Made by a program: the position numbers and the translations under genes. Positions 42,999 to 51,874 of a DNA stretch of 64,000 nucleotides are shown here, piece after piece. Numbering within the stretch: position 1 is the stretch's first letter; the number at the start of each line of letters is the position of its first letter. This DNA is from Caldilineales bacterium (GTDB lineage Bacteria > Chloroflexota > Anaerolineae > J102). The notes beneath the pieces were generated by a model. The model made no database searches, had not been told where the DNA came from, and saw only the letters and a list, made by a program, of their open reading frames with translations. Location of the stretch: the NCBI GenBank assembly GCA_019695115.1, contig JAIBAP010000028.1, positions 1-64,000 of the forward strand, in the 5' to 3' direction.

Positions 42999-44307
42999 AA
43001 GCCACTTTCGGGCCATCCTGGCCGAGATGATCGATGAAAACCCGCTGGCCTGTCGGGCCTTGCTACGCCTGGCCGACCTAGAATTCACCGATCAGGTTGA
43101 TACGCTGGCCGTCACTCTGGCAGCGCAACCCCGGTTGTTGGTGAACCTGGGCTTCGTCCGCCAGCATTGCCGGGACGAAAACCACATCAGGGCCGTGTTG
43201 CTGCACGAATTCCTGCACGTGCTACTGAACCATGTCGAGAGATTCACACACGTGGATGACGGCTTGAACTGGGCGCTCGATGTCGTGATCAACGCCCTCA
43301 TCCACCGGTTCTTCGGCCCGACCTACTCCTCGTTCATGAGTACGTACTACACCCATGCCCAAGGCCCCGCCCGGCTGCTGCGACCTATGAAAGCACAAGA
43401 GCCGCTCGCCGACCTGGGTCCCCTGGTAGACATCTGGCGCGGGGTCTACGCCGGCAGTCTCGTGACCGATGACCTCATTCAGATCGCCGACAGCCTGCGC
43501 CCAAGCAGCTTCGCACTGCCGCCCGATCGCATCCTGCTCGGCCAGCACCCCCTGGCCGCGGACGCCGGGCTTGCGGATGAAACTCGCCGCGCCCTCCTCG
43601 ACACACTGCATTCGCTCAACGGCGGCGGTATTTGGCGTTCTGGGCGAGCTCCGGGAATGGGCGACACGACCTTTTGGCGGGCATTGCCGGCGCAGGATGA
43701 ACGCCAGGCACGCTGGGAGCGGACAGCCTGGCGCGCCCTGCGTCAATGCCTGACGCCCGACCCGCGCGCACCCACTGGCACCCATCTCCCGCGATCAATC
43801 CTACTTCCCATCCTCAACCCACGCGACCGCCGCGGCTTCGTGCACAGCCAATGGCATCCCCTGCTCACCGACATGGTTTGGGAAACCACCGAGCGCAGGC
43901 CCGAAGGCTCAGTCCGGGTCTATCTCGATGTCAGCGGTTCGATGGACGCAGAACTCCAGGCCCTGGTCAATCTGCTGTGGCGGCTGCGCGCTGTCATCCG
44001 GCAGCCGTTTTGGGCCTTCAGCGACGCCGTGGCGCCGGCAACGTTCGACCAGGGCAGGCTCCAAACCACTTCCAGCGGCGGCACCTCGATCAACTGCGTC
44101 CTGCGCCATGTCGCCGCCACCCGACCCGGCAAGGCGCTGATCATCACCGATGGGTACATCGAACGATGCCAGCCACGCCTTCTCGCCGCTCTCCGCGGTC
44201 AGACACTGATCGCCATCGTCTCGCGCCACGGCTCGCCGGCGGAGTTGGAGCGCGCCGGCATCCCGGTCATGCAATTGGAGGAGTATTCTCATGCTACGCC
44301 TGGCTGA
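42985..44307 (+). CDS. Zincin-VWA protein (DUF2201-type), MoxR partner
   Basis: A 440-aa protein. The N-terminal putative metallopeptidase domain carries HEFLH at residues 74-78 (AVLLHEFLHVLLNHVERF), that is HExxH followed by another His. The C-terminal VWA domain has a complete MIDAS: DVSGSM at 315-320, a Thr in SSGGTSINCV, and Asp in IITDGYIERC. This is the DUF2201 layout. The start at 42985 has GGAG 6 nt upstream. Its end overlaps the next gene by 17 bp. With MoxR it forms a probable ATP-driven chaperone pair. Confidence 0.85.
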   Translation: MQMTESHFRAILAEMIDENPLACRALLRLADLEFTDQVDTLAVTLAAQPRLLVNLGFVRQHCRDENHIRAVLLHEFLHVLLNHVERFTHVDDGLNWALDVVINALIHRFFGPTYSSFMSTYYTHAQGPARLLRPMKAQEPLADLGPLVDIWRGVYAGSLVTDDLIQIADSLRPSSFALPPDRILLGQHPLAADAGLADETRRALLDTLHSLNGGGIWRSGRAPGMGDTTFWRALPAQDERQARWERTAWRALRQCLTPDPRAPTGTHLPRSILLPILNPRDRRGFVHSQWHPLLTDMVWETTERRPEGSVRVYLDVSGSMDAELQALVNLLWRLRAVIRQPFWAFSDAVAPATFDQGRLQTTSSGGTSINCVLRHVAATRPGKALIITDGYIERCQPRLLAALRGQTLIAIVSRHGSPAELERAGIPVMQLEEYSHATPG

Positions 44308-45388
44308 GGCTGTGCTCGATGGGCATCCCGACAAATTCTGCGACATCCTGGCCGACCGGGTGCTGGCCGCAGGCTACGCCGCCGACCCGGCATGCTACGG
44401 CCAAATCGAGGTAGGCTGCTGGGCCGATGCGATCTGGTTCAGCGGCGCCATCCTCAGCCGCACCCCCATGCGCGAGACGCTGGCCGAGATCGTCCATTGC
44501 TTGGGCCAGGAGATCGGTGCTGGCAGCGAAGGCGCTGCCGACGCCCGGCGCTATCGCATCCAGAACGAGATCTGTTTCGTGCGCGGCGACCCGCGGCCCT
44601 ACAACGCCATCGTCGATGACCAGTGCATCGTTATGGGCTGGGCCGGCTATGACGCCAGCACCCACTACCTGCCTCCCGAGCATTTCCTGGCCCACACTTT
44701 CCGCCAAGCGCTCATCGACGCCTGCCGGGTCGGCCCGCTGCATGGCCGGGGGCCGGACGGCAAGCTGCTGTTGCGACTGTGCGAGGAAGGCAAGCGCTGG
44801 CTGCTGGAGCAGGTGGTCGTGACGCTCCAGCACGGCCCGACCGAGACGCTGGTGGAACTGGCCCAGGCTGTGAGCCAGACCCTAGCCACAGTCTACGCCC
44901 GGCTGCGCGCTGCCGACCGGCGCTGGAACCGCCCCTGGCAGGATGTCGAGCTGCTGGTCAACCCTGGCGGCCCCTTGATCCGTGCCGGGAGCGATGGCGA
45001 CAACGGCCAGACCGGGCGCAAGTTGGTGATGGACTACTACGGCCCACGCCTGGCCATTGGCGGCGGCGCTCTGAGCGGCAAGCACTTGGCCCACATCGAC
45101 CGTATTGCCGCCTATGCCGCGCGCCATGCTGCCGTGGCGGCTGTGGTCACGGGCGCCTCGGCCTGCCAGATCACGCTTGCCTATGCCCCCGGAGGCGACG
45201 AACCGCTCGACGTGCTCTACGACATGGATGGCCGCGGACGCGTCCTCCCCAAAGCGAGCTTGCGGCACAGCGCCATGGTCCGGCGCTACGGGCGAGGTGT
45301 GGACATCGGCCGGCTGGGGCGGGGGACGCACTTTTACGACCTCGGCCTGCCCTGGAACAAGGCGCCTTCTGCAGATATGCTATACTGA
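44291..45388 (+). CDS. Divergent S-adenosylmethionine synthetase-like protein (MAT family)
   Basis: A 365-aa relative of MetK (usually about 384). Retained catalytic elements are GHPDK (11-15), GSDGDNGQTGRK (233-244), GGGALSGK (257-264) with the IDR following (269-271) and YAARHAAV. The GDQG of the substrate loop is DDQC here (109-112), and the end LPWNK replaces FPWEK. It probably makes SAM or a related sulfonium from methionine and ATP, but the altered loop could mean another substrate or a regulatory role. The SAM riboswitch upstream supports a SAM link. GGAGGAG precedes the start. Confidence 0.85.
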   Translation: MLRLAEAVLDGHPDKFCDILADRVLAAGYAADPACYGQIEVGCWADAIWFSGAILSRTPMRETLAEIVHCLGQEIGAGSEGAADARRYRIQNEICFVRGDPRPYNAIVDDQCIVMGWAGYDASTHYLPPEHFLAHTFRQALIDACRVGPLHGRGPDGKLLLRLCEEGKRWLLEQVVVTLQHGPTETLVELAQAVSQTLATVYARLRAADRRWNRPWQDVELLVNPGGPLIRAGSDGDNGQTGRKLVMDYYGPRLAIGGGALSGKHLAHIDRIAAYAARHAAVAAVVTGASACQITLAYAPGGDEPLDVLYDMDGRGRVLPKASLRHSAMVRRYGRGVDIGRLGRGTHFYDLGLPWNKAPSADMLY

Positions 45389-45394
45389 CAGGCG

Positions 45395-45799
45395 ATGACA
45401 AAACAACTGACTGACACATCGGGCCAGGAGACACCAACCTTCGGCCTGACCCTGCTTCTCCCCCCCGACCGCACCCTCCCCTGCCACCACTGCGGCGTCC
45501 GCTTCATCTGGACGGGTTGGGAACAGAGGCTGGATGGGGCCGAGCCGGCCCACTGCCCTGGCTGCCGCCATCTGCTGGCCCTCACCCGCCGGCAGCGCGG
45601 CGCGGTCAAATGGTACGATCGGCGCAAAGGCATCGGCTTCATCACCGCCGCCGACGGCAGCGAGGTCTTCGTCCGCCGTCGGGCGCTGATCTACGGCGCC
45701 GCCCTGCGCCGCGGCCAGCTGGTCGCTTTCCGCGTCGAACCCGCCCCCCAAGGCCCGCAAGCCGTCGAAGTCGAAGCACTGCCAGGCGAAGCGACCTAG
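45395..45799 (+). CDS. Zinc-ribbon/cold-shock-domain fusion protein
   Basis: 134 aa. An N-terminal zinc ribbon with CHHC (30-33) and CPGC (54-57) is followed by a cold-shock domain (about 67-130: [20 protein letters not shown], with RNP2-like EVFVRR). Such proteins bind single-stranded nucleic acid; the zinc ribbon may add a protein or RNA contact. It starts 6 bp after the MAT gene and is likely the last gene of the riboswitch operon. Confidence 0.85.
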   Translation: MTKQLTDTSGQETPTFGLTLLLPPDRTLPCHHCGVRFIWTGWEQRLDGAEPAHCPGCRHLLALTRRQRGAVKWYDRRKGIGFITAADGSEVFVRRRALIYGAALRRGQLVAFRVEPAPQGPQAVEVEALPGEAT

Positions 45800-45837
45800 C
45801 CCGCCATTCTCCCCGCACCACCCCATCTGCTTCTTCC

Positions 45838-45935
45838 CCATCTCCCCGTCTCCCCGTCTCCCCGTCTCCCTGTCTACTTGTCTACTTGTCTACTTCTTCC
45901 TTGTCTACTTCTCCCTTATCTACTCCCTCCCTCCC
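45838..45935. repeat. Pyrimidine-rich tandem words before rnhA
   Basis: Repeats of ctccccgt and then of ctacttgt. The open frame upstream of RNase HI is translation of these words plus the shifted cold-shock gene and is not protein-like. Confidence 0.85.
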
Positions 45936-46398
45936 CATCGTCCACATCTACACCGATGGCGCCTGCCTGGGCAATCCGGGGCCGGGCGCGTGGGCTGCCC
46001 TCTTGCGGTCGGGCCAGCACGAGAAAGAATTGGTCGGGGCTGCCAGCCGCACCACCAACAACCGCATGGAAATGCGGGCCGCCATCCACGCCCTCAGCTC
46101 CCTCAAACAACCGTGCCAGGTCTATCTGCACACCGATTCCGAGTACCTGCGCAACGGAATCAGCCAATGGATCCACAACTGGCAGCGCAACGGCTGGCGT
46201 ACAGCCGACAAGAAGCCGGTCAAAAACAAAGACCTCTGGCAGGCGCTCTTGTCGGCCCTGCAGCCGCACCAGGTGCAGTGGGATTGGGTCAAGGGCCATG
46301 CCGGGCATCGCGACAACGAACGAGTGGATGTCCTGGCCAACACCGCCGCCCACACTCAGGCCGCCGCTGCCTCTCCCGACCTGGATCCTCTGCACTGA
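45901..46398 (+). CDS. rnhA: Ribonuclease HI
   Basis: A 165-aa RNase H fold with all four acidic catalytic residues in place: [44 protein letters not shown] and [18 protein letters not shown]. It cuts the RNA strand of RNA-DNA hybrids. The frame continues upstream through simple sequence and the cold-shock gene in another frame, which is not real. No ATG precedes the fold, so TTG at 45901 is the likeliest start (a TTG at 45886 is also possible). Confidence 0.85.
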   Translation: MSTSPLSTPSLPIVHIYTDGACLGNPGPGAWAALLRSGQHEKELVGAASRTTNNRMEMRAAIHALSSLKQPCQVYLHTDSEYLRNGISQWIHNWQRNGWRTADKKPVKNKDLWQALLSALQPHQVQWDWVKGHAGHRDNERVDVLANTAAHTQAAAASPDLDPLH

Positions 46399-46539
46399 CC
46401 CCACGGCTGGCTGCCATCGCGGGGTGGCGGTCTCGCGATTAGTATTCATTCTTGCAATTTCCAGGTGAACATGTTTGAATCGCGTGGCGGTCTTGTCTGT
46501 GGCAGACTGCCCTCCTCCCTCTCCTAGTCGAGGTCTCCC

Positions 46540-48393
46540 ATGACACCCATGATCAATTACCCCAACAACCTCAAACACGATCGACTCCGCGCCTGGGTGG
46601 ACGAAATGGCCGTCCTGTGCAAGCCCGACCGCATCCACTGGTGCGACGGCTCGGATCAGGAATATGACGAGCTCTGCGAGCAGCTCGTGCAGGCCGGCAC
46701 CTTCGTCCGCCTGAACCCGGAAAAACGCCCGAACAGCTATCTTGCCCTCTCCGACCCCAGCGACGTGGCTCGGGTCGAAGACCGCACCTTCATTTGCAGC
46801 ATCAACCCCCGCGACGCCGGCCCCACCAACAACTGGGTGGATCCGAACGAAATGCACGCCACCCTCAACGGCCTCTTCGATGGCTGTATGGCCGGGCGCA
46901 CCATGTACGTCATCCCCTTCAGCATGGGGCCGCTTGGCTCCCACATCGCCCAGATCGGCGTCCAACTCACCGACTCGCCCTATGTGGTCGTCAACATGAA
47001 AATCATGACCCGCATGGGCCGGCAGGTGTGGGATGTCCTGGGTCGGGAAGGTTTCTTCATCCCGTGCATGCACAGCCTGGGCGCCCCCCTGGCTCCCGGC
47101 CAAGACGACGCTACCTGGCCCTGCAATCCCACGGTCAAATACATCGTCCACTTCCCCGAAGAACGCGCGATCTGGTCCTATGGCAGCGGCTATGGCGGCA
47201 ACGCCCTGTTGGGCAAGAAGTGCCTGGCCCTGCGCATCGCCTCGGTCATGGCCCGCGACGAAGGCTGGCTGGCCGAACACATGCTGATCATGGGCGTGCA
47301 GTCGCCCGACGGCGAGAAGACCTACGTGGCAGCCGCCTTCCCCAGCGCCTGCGGCAAGACCAACTTCGCCATGCTCATCCCGCCCAAGTCCTTTGCCGGC
47401 TGGAAAGTGACCACGATCGGCGACGACATCGCCTGGCTGAAGCCGGGCAACGACGGCCGTCTCTACGCCATCAACCCCGAAGCCGGTTACTTTGGCGTGG
47501 CCCCTGGCACCTCCGAAAAAACCAACCCCAACGCCATGGCCTCCATCCGGGCCAACACCATCTTCACCAACGTGGCTCTGACCCCGGACGGCGATGTGTG
47601 GTGGGAGGGCATGACCAAGACCCCGCCGCCCGAGCTGACCGACTGGCAGGGCAAGCCGTGGACGCCCGACAGCGGCCGCAAAGCCGCCCATGCCAACGCC
47701 CGCTTCACCGCCCCCGCCAGCCAGAACCCCGCCATCGACCACGAATGGGAGAACCCTGACGGCGTCCCCATCGACGCCCTCATCTTTGGCGGCCGCCGCA
47801 GCAATGTGGTGCCCTTGGTCCTTCAGGCCACGAACTGGAACTACGGCGTCTATCTGGCCGCCACCATGGGGTCCGAAACGACGGCCGCCGCCTTCGGGCA
47901 GGTGGGCGTGGTGCGCCGCGACCCCTTCGCCATGCTGCCGTTCTGCGGCTACCACATGGCCTCCTACTTCAACCACTGGCTCAACATCGGCCGCAACATC
48001 GGCCGGCCCCCGCGCATCTTTGGCGTCAACTGGTTCCGCACCGACAAGGATGGCAAGTTCCTGTGGCCGGGCTTTGGCGAGAACATGCGGGTGCTGAAGT
48101 GGATCGTCGAAAAATCCCGCGGCAAGGCCAAAGCCGTCGAAGGCCCGCTGGGGCGGATGCCGCACTACGAGGATATGGACTGGACCGGGCTGGAGAACTT
48201 CAGCCGCGAGCAGTTCAACGCCATCATGTCCGTCGACCGCCAACAGTGGATCCAGGAAGTGCTCTCGCACGAGGAGCTGTTCCTCAAGCTCTACGACCGC
48301 CTGCCCAAGGAGCTGATCTTCCTCAGAGAGCTGATCCTTTCCTCGCTCTGGCGCTCGCCCGAAACGTGGGAGCTGGCGCCTGAAAGCGCCTAG
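46540..48393 (+). CDS. pckG: Phosphoenolpyruvate carboxykinase (GTP)
   Basis: A 617-aa GTP-type PEPCK. The nucleotide loop [19 protein letters not shown] contains the reactive Cys; the metal site lies near [12 protein letters not shown]; the substrate-binding segment is [20 protein letters not shown]; the guanine pocket region is [18 protein letters not shown]. It interconverts oxaloacetate and PEP, serving gluconeogenesis from acetyl-CoA-derived carbon. It is monocistronic or linked with cooC (94 bp). Confidence 0.95.
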   Translation: MTPMINYPNNLKHDRLRAWVDEMAVLCKPDRIHWCDGSDQEYDELCEQLVQAGTFVRLNPEKRPNSYLALSDPSDVARVEDRTFICSINPRDAGPTNNWVDPNEMHATLNGLFDGCMAGRTMYVIPFSMGPLGSHIAQIGVQLTDSPYVVVNMKIMTRMGRQVWDVLGREGFFIPCMHSLGAPLAPGQDDATWPCNPTVKYIVHFPEERAIWSYGSGYGGNALLGKKCLALRIASVMARDEGWLAEHMLIMGVQSPDGEKTYVAAAFPSACGKTNFAMLIPPKSFAGWKVTTIGDDIAWLKPGNDGRLYAINPEAGYFGVAPGTSEKTNPNAMASIRANTIFTNVALTPDGDVWWEGMTKTPPPELTDWQGKPWTPDSGRKAAHANARFTAPASQNPAIDHEWENPDGVPIDALIFGGRRSNVVPLVLQATNWNYGVYLAATMGSETTAAAFGQVGVVRRDPFAMLPFCGYHMASYFNHWLNIGRNIGRPPRIFGVNWFRTDKDGKFLWPGFGENMRVLKWIVEKSRGKAKAVEGPLGRMPHYEDMDWTGLENFSREQFNAIMSVDRQQWIQEVLSHEELFLKLYDRLPKELIFLRELILSSLWRSPETWELAPESA

Positions 48394-48487
48394 CTCCGAC
48401 CGGCTGGCCTGAACGCTGGGGCGAGGCCCCTCCTGGCCGCATCACACTCGCGCCCCAGCCATCCTCCTCCGCCAGCAGAGATTTGCC

Positions 48488-49267
48488 GTGAAACTCGCCA
48501 TTTCGGGCAAGGGCGGCGTGGGCAAGACCACCCTCGCCGCCCTGCTTGCCCAAACCTTCGCCGACGCCGGCCGCGACGTGCTGGCTGTCGACGCCGACCC
48601 TTCCCCCTGCCTGGCTCAGGCGCTCGGCTTCCCCCCCGACCTGCGCGCCCGGCTACGGCCCATCGTCGAGATGGACGCCCTGATCGAAGAACGCACGGGC
48701 GCCAAACCGGGCGCGTTCGGCGGCTTCTTCAGCCTCAACCCGCGCGTCGATGACCTCCCCGACCGTTTCAGCGTCCGGCACCGCGGGGTGCGGCTGTTGG
48801 AGATGGGCGGCATCGAGCAGGGCGGCTCCGGCTGCATCTGCCCCGAAAGCGCCATGCTCAAGACCTTGTTCACCCATCTGCTCTTTCGCAAGGACGACGT
48901 ACTCATCCTGGACATGTACGCCGGGGTGGAGCACCTGGGCCGGGCGACGGTGGACTTCGTCGATGCCATGCTGGTGGTGGTCGAACCGACGCGGCGCAGC
49001 CTGGGCACGGCGGCGCAGATCAAGCAACTGGCCCACGACATCGGTCTAACGCGGCTGTGGCTGGTGGGGAACAAGGTGCGGGGGGCCGAGGAGGAGGCTT
49101 TTCTGCGGGCCGAGGCCCCTGGTTTGCCCGTTCTTGGCTTCCTGCCTGCGGACGACGGCGTGCTGGAGGCCGACCGGTTGGGCTTACCCGCCTATGATCA
49201 CGTCCCCGCCCTGCGCCAGGCGGCCCTCGACATCATGGCGCAGATGGCGAAAGCCGACAAAGCCTAG
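48488..49267 (+). CDS. cooC: CO dehydrogenase nickel-insertion ATPase CooC
   Basis: A 259-aa MinD/ParA-type ATPase. The deviant Walker A is AISGKGGVGKTTLAALLA, the signature VLAVDADPSPCLAQALG follows, and the metal-binding CxC of CooC is SGCICPESAM. DVLILDMYAGVEHLGRAT is the Walker B region. It loads nickel into the CODH C-cluster. It starts with GTG at 48488. In many genomes it sits next to cooS; here it is about 15 kb away. Confidence 0.9.
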   Translation: MKLAISGKGGVGKTTLAALLAQTFADAGRDVLAVDADPSPCLAQALGFPPDLRARLRPIVEMDALIEERTGAKPGAFGGFFSLNPRVDDLPDRFSVRHRGVRLLEMGGIEQGGSGCICPESAMLKTLFTHLLFRKDDVLILDMYAGVEHLGRATVDFVDAMLVVVEPTRRSLGTAAQIKQLAHDIGLTRLWLVGNKVRGAEEEAFLRAEAPGLPVLGFLPADDGVLEADRLGLPAYDHVPALRQAALDIMAQMAKADKA

Positions 49268-49270
49268 CCC

Positions 49271-50041
49271 CGCCCCTGCTTACTCCTGCTCCCACTCCAC
49301 CCGCTCGTAAATGGTCGCCAAGACTATTGACAACTCAATGGAGGGCAGCCGTAGCACCGATTCGGGCGCGCCGAACGCTGTGAGCAGCCATGTATTGTTG
49401 GTCTGACGTTGGTAGTGCTCGACATAAAATCGATTCTGATCGACGAGGATATACTCCTTCAGCGTGCTGATGGCCCGATAGAACTCGAATTTCTTGCCGC
49501 GATCATAGGTCTCTGTCGAGGGGGAAAGGACTTCCATGATGATGACGGGATTGGTCACCGTGTCCAGGCGACCAGGCGCGAAGCGCAAAGAACCGCAGAT
49601 GACCATGATGTCGGGGTAGGTGAAGAACTGGTCGCCCTTTGTGAACAGACGCAGGTCGGTGGCAAAAACGCGGCATGACTGGTCGATGCCGCGACGTAAG
49701 GCGGTGTAGAGATTGCCCACAATCTGGTTGTGGTTGAGCGACCCACCCGCCATGGCGAAAATCTCGCCGCGGTAGTATTCGCTGCGATCATCCGCCCGTT
49801 CTTCGTGGGCAAAGTACTCTTCGACGGTGAAATAGGGCTGGGTTTTGGGCAAGGCGCTCATGGGCAAGCTGGAAAGCTGATCGGGGCCTGAAAAACGTTC
49901 GGGTTTGATTTTGGCACAGGCGTTGCGATCTGGCAAGCCGATTGTGGGCGAGGGTTGGCGCTCAGTCGGGCGCGCCCGAATTGCCGCCGACGTTCTCCTG
50001 GCGTAGAATGGGCGCTGGATGGAACTTCGCGGAACTGCCTT
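49271..50041. repeat. 771-bp direct duplication, copy A
   Basis: It matches 50712-51482 with no difference that I can see (offset 1441), and one mismatch separates it from 8 further matching bases. It contains a complete Uma2 gene and about 180 bp of its upstream sequence. Such identity means a recent duplication or gene conversion. Confidence 0.95.
49280..49861 (-). CDS. Uma2-family (DUF820) putative endonuclease, copy A
   Basis: A 193-aa PD-(D/E)XK-fold protein of the Uma2 family: FTVEEYFAHEERADDRSEYY, GSLNHNQIVGNLYTALR, TYPDIMVICGSLRFA, NPVIIMEVLSPSTETYDRG and EYILVDQNRFYVEHYQRQ include the Asp and Glu-x-Leu catalytic positions. The family is strongly expanded in Cyanobacteria and Chloroflexota and has no proven role. 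The start at 49861 (MSALPKTQ) was chosen. It is identical in sequence to copy B. Confidence 0.85.
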   Translation of the reverse strand: MSALPKTQPYFTVEEYFAHEERADDRSEYYRGEIFAMAGGSLNHNQIVGNLYTALRRGIDQSCRVFATDLRLFTKGDQFFTYPDIMVICGSLRFAPGRLDTVTNPVIIMEVLSPSTETYDRGKKFEFYRAISTLKEYILVDQNRFYVEHYQRQTNNTWLLTAFGAPESVLRLPSIELSIVLATIYERVEWEQE

Positions 50042-50079
50042 CGTTCCGTTCGTCTCTGGACCGTTGCGATGAGGTGATG

Positions 50080-50415
50080 ATGACAACGCACGCCTTCTCC
50101 CTAACCTCAGCCGAACAAGCCATTGTCGGGATCCTGCGCCGTTTGCCTAGCGAACGGGCGCTGGAACTGCTTGATTTTGCCCACTTCCTCGATCTACAGA
50201 CTGCGGTGTCCGAGTCACCATGGGATGGCCCGGCCGTCGTGGAGGGAGGTCGACGGGCCAGCACGACTGGCGACGAGGAATGGGATATGCTTCTCGCGCG
50301 ACCAGACGCCAGGGAAACGATGCGGATCATGGCGAGCGAGGCGCTGGCTGAGTACCGCGCCGGGCGCACGACTGAAATTGGCATCACAGAAGATGGGCGG
50401 TTGGCGCCAACATGA
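50080..50415 (+). CDS. DUF2281-like antitoxin
   Basis: A 111-aa protein. The N-terminal helix pair AFSLTSAEQAIVGILRRLPS and ALELLDFAHFLDLQTAVSE is followed by an acidic, disordered tail (WDMLLARPDARETMRIM). It precedes a RelE/ParE-like gene with an ATGA overlap, so it is the probable antitoxin. It starts 39 bp after the end of the duplicated segment, divergent from Uma2 copy A. The ATG at 50080 with GAGG is preferred. Confidence 0.65.
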   Translation: MTTHAFSLTSAEQAIVGILRRLPSERALELLDFAHFLDLQTAVSESPWDGPAVVEGGRRASTTGDEEWDMLLARPDARETMRIMASEALAEYRAGRTTEIGITEDGRLAPT

Positions 50416-50681
50416 GGTCGCGAGCGACGACAAAATTCTGGAAGTTGTACGACCGGCTGCCTCTCGCCGAGCAGCGGAGCGCGCGGTTGGCATATGAGAA
50501 ATGGAAGGCGAACCCGTTCCATCCGAGCCTGCATTTCAAGCGGGTAGATGACGAGGAGCCTATCTATTCGGCGCGTGTGAGCGAAGACTACCGAGTCCTG
50601 GGCATTCTTGAAGGCGATCTGGTCATCTGGTATTGGATCGGCAGCCACGATGATTATTTGCAGATGCTGAAGCGATCCTGA
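50412..50681 (+). CDS. RelE/ParE-superfamily toxin
   Basis: An 89-aa toxin-like protein: TTKFWKLYDRLPLAEQRSAR, FHPSLHFKRVDDEEPIYSAR, YRVLGILEGDLVIWYWIGSH and DDYLQML are the RelE/ParE-like blocks. Its start overlaps the antitoxin stop by 4 bp. It is the second gene of the module next to Uma2 copy A. Confidence 0.75.
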   Translation: MRSRATTKFWKLYDRLPLAEQRSARLAYEKWKANPFHPSLHFKRVDDEEPIYSARVSEDYRVLGILEGDLVIWYWIGSHDDYLQMLKRS

Positions 50682-50711
50682 CGCGCGGCAGAAGCCGAGA
50701 AGCCCTGGCGC

Positions 50712-51482
50712 CGCCCCTGCTTACTCCTGCTCCCACTCCACCCGCTCGTAAATGGTCGCCAAGACTATTGACAACTCAATGGAGGGCAGCCGTAGCACCG
50801 ATTCGGGCGCGCCGAACGCTGTGAGCAGCCATGTATTGTTGGTCTGACGTTGGTAGTGCTCGACATAAAATCGATTCTGATCGACGAGGATATACTCCTT
50901 CAGCGTGCTGATGGCCCGATAGAACTCGAATTTCTTGCCGCGATCATAGGTCTCTGTCGAGGGGGAAAGGACTTCCATGATGATGACGGGATTGGTCACC
51001 GTGTCCAGGCGACCAGGCGCGAAGCGCAAAGAACCGCAGATGACCATGATGTCGGGGTAGGTGAAGAACTGGTCGCCCTTTGTGAACAGACGCAGGTCGG
51101 TGGCAAAAACGCGGCATGACTGGTCGATGCCGCGACGTAAGGCGGTGTAGAGATTGCCCACAATCTGGTTGTGGTTGAGCGACCCACCCGCCATGGCGAA
51201 AATCTCGCCGCGGTAGTATTCGCTGCGATCATCCGCCCGTTCTTCGTGGGCAAAGTACTCTTCGACGGTGAAATAGGGCTGGGTTTTGGGCAAGGCGCTC
51301 ATGGGCAAGCTGGAAAGCTGATCGGGGCCTGAAAAACGTTCGGGTTTGATTTTGGCACAGGCGTTGCGATCTGGCAAGCCGATTGTGGGCGAGGGTTGGC
51401 GCTCAGTCGGGCGCGCCCGAATTGCCGCCGACGTTCTCCTGGCGTAGAATGGGCGCTGGATGGAACTTCGCGGAACTGCCTT
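50712..51482. repeat. 771-bp direct duplication, copy B
   Basis: Second copy of 49271-50041, here divergent from an MNT/HEPN pair. The junction after 51482 differs from copy A. Confidence 0.95.
50721..51302 (-). CDS. Uma2-family (DUF820) putative endonuclease, copy B
   Basis: This 193-aa protein is identical to copy A. It ends 40 bp after the RelE/ParE-like gene on the other strand and points away from the MNT gene. Confidence 0.85.
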   Translation of the reverse strand: MSALPKTQPYFTVEEYFAHEERADDRSEYYRGEIFAMAGGSLNHNQIVGNLYTALRRGIDQSCRVFATDLRLFTKGDQFFTYPDIMVICGSLRFAPGRLDTVTNPVIIMEVLSPSTETYDRGKKFEFYRAISTLKEYILVDQNRFYVEHYQRQTNNTWLLTAFGAPESVLRLPSIELSIVLATIYERVEWEQE

Positions 51483-51523
51483 GGTTCCGTTTCTGTCGAT
51501 TCGAAACTGGTGGTGTCAGAACA

Positions 51524-51874
51524 ATGACAACTTTGACTACGCTTCAATCCCCCAATGCAACCCAATACAACGAGATCATCAATCGCCTGGTTGCGCGGAT
51601 TGTCGAGATTGCGCACCCTTTGCGCATTATCTTGTTTGGTTCCGCCGCACGAGGTGAGTTACAGAAAGATAGTGATATCGATGTAATAGTGGTAATGCCT
51701 GATGGCACACATCGTTTCGATACAGCACGATATCTATACAGAAAACTGTCGGGTTTTGGTTTTCCGGTGGATATCGTTGTGGCGACGCCAAGTGTCCTTG
51801 AAACACATAAAGACACAGTTGGACTGATTTATCGATCGGCCTTGAGAGAGGGAACAGAAGTTTATGTCGCTTGA
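51524..51874 (+). CDS. MNT-type minimal nucleotidyltransferase (antitoxin of HEPN module)
   Basis: 116 aa. The nucleotidyltransferase signature GSAARGELQKDSDIDV, with both Asp residues, then FDTARYLYRKLSGFGFPVDI, is the MNT core. In MNT/HEPN modules MNT modifies (AMPylates) and silences the HEPN toxin. Its end overlaps the HEPN gene by 11 bp. Its codon use is more A/T-rich than that of its surroundings, suggesting recent transfer. Confidence 0.88.
   Translation: MTTLTTLQSPNATQYNEIINRLVARIVEIAHPLRIILFGSAARGELQKDSDIDVIVVMPDGTHRFDTARYLYRKLSGFGFPVDIVVATPSVLETHKDTVGLIYRSALREGTEVYVA

Noticed and set aside
45517-45900. N-terminal extension of RNase HI
   Set aside because: It translates the cold-shock gene in a wrong frame and simple repeats; the RNase H fold begins only after 45937.
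45916-48270. Large opposite-strand frame over rnhA and pckG (784 codons)
   Set aside because: It is antisense to two well-supported enzymes, and its composition is that of reversed GC-rich codons.
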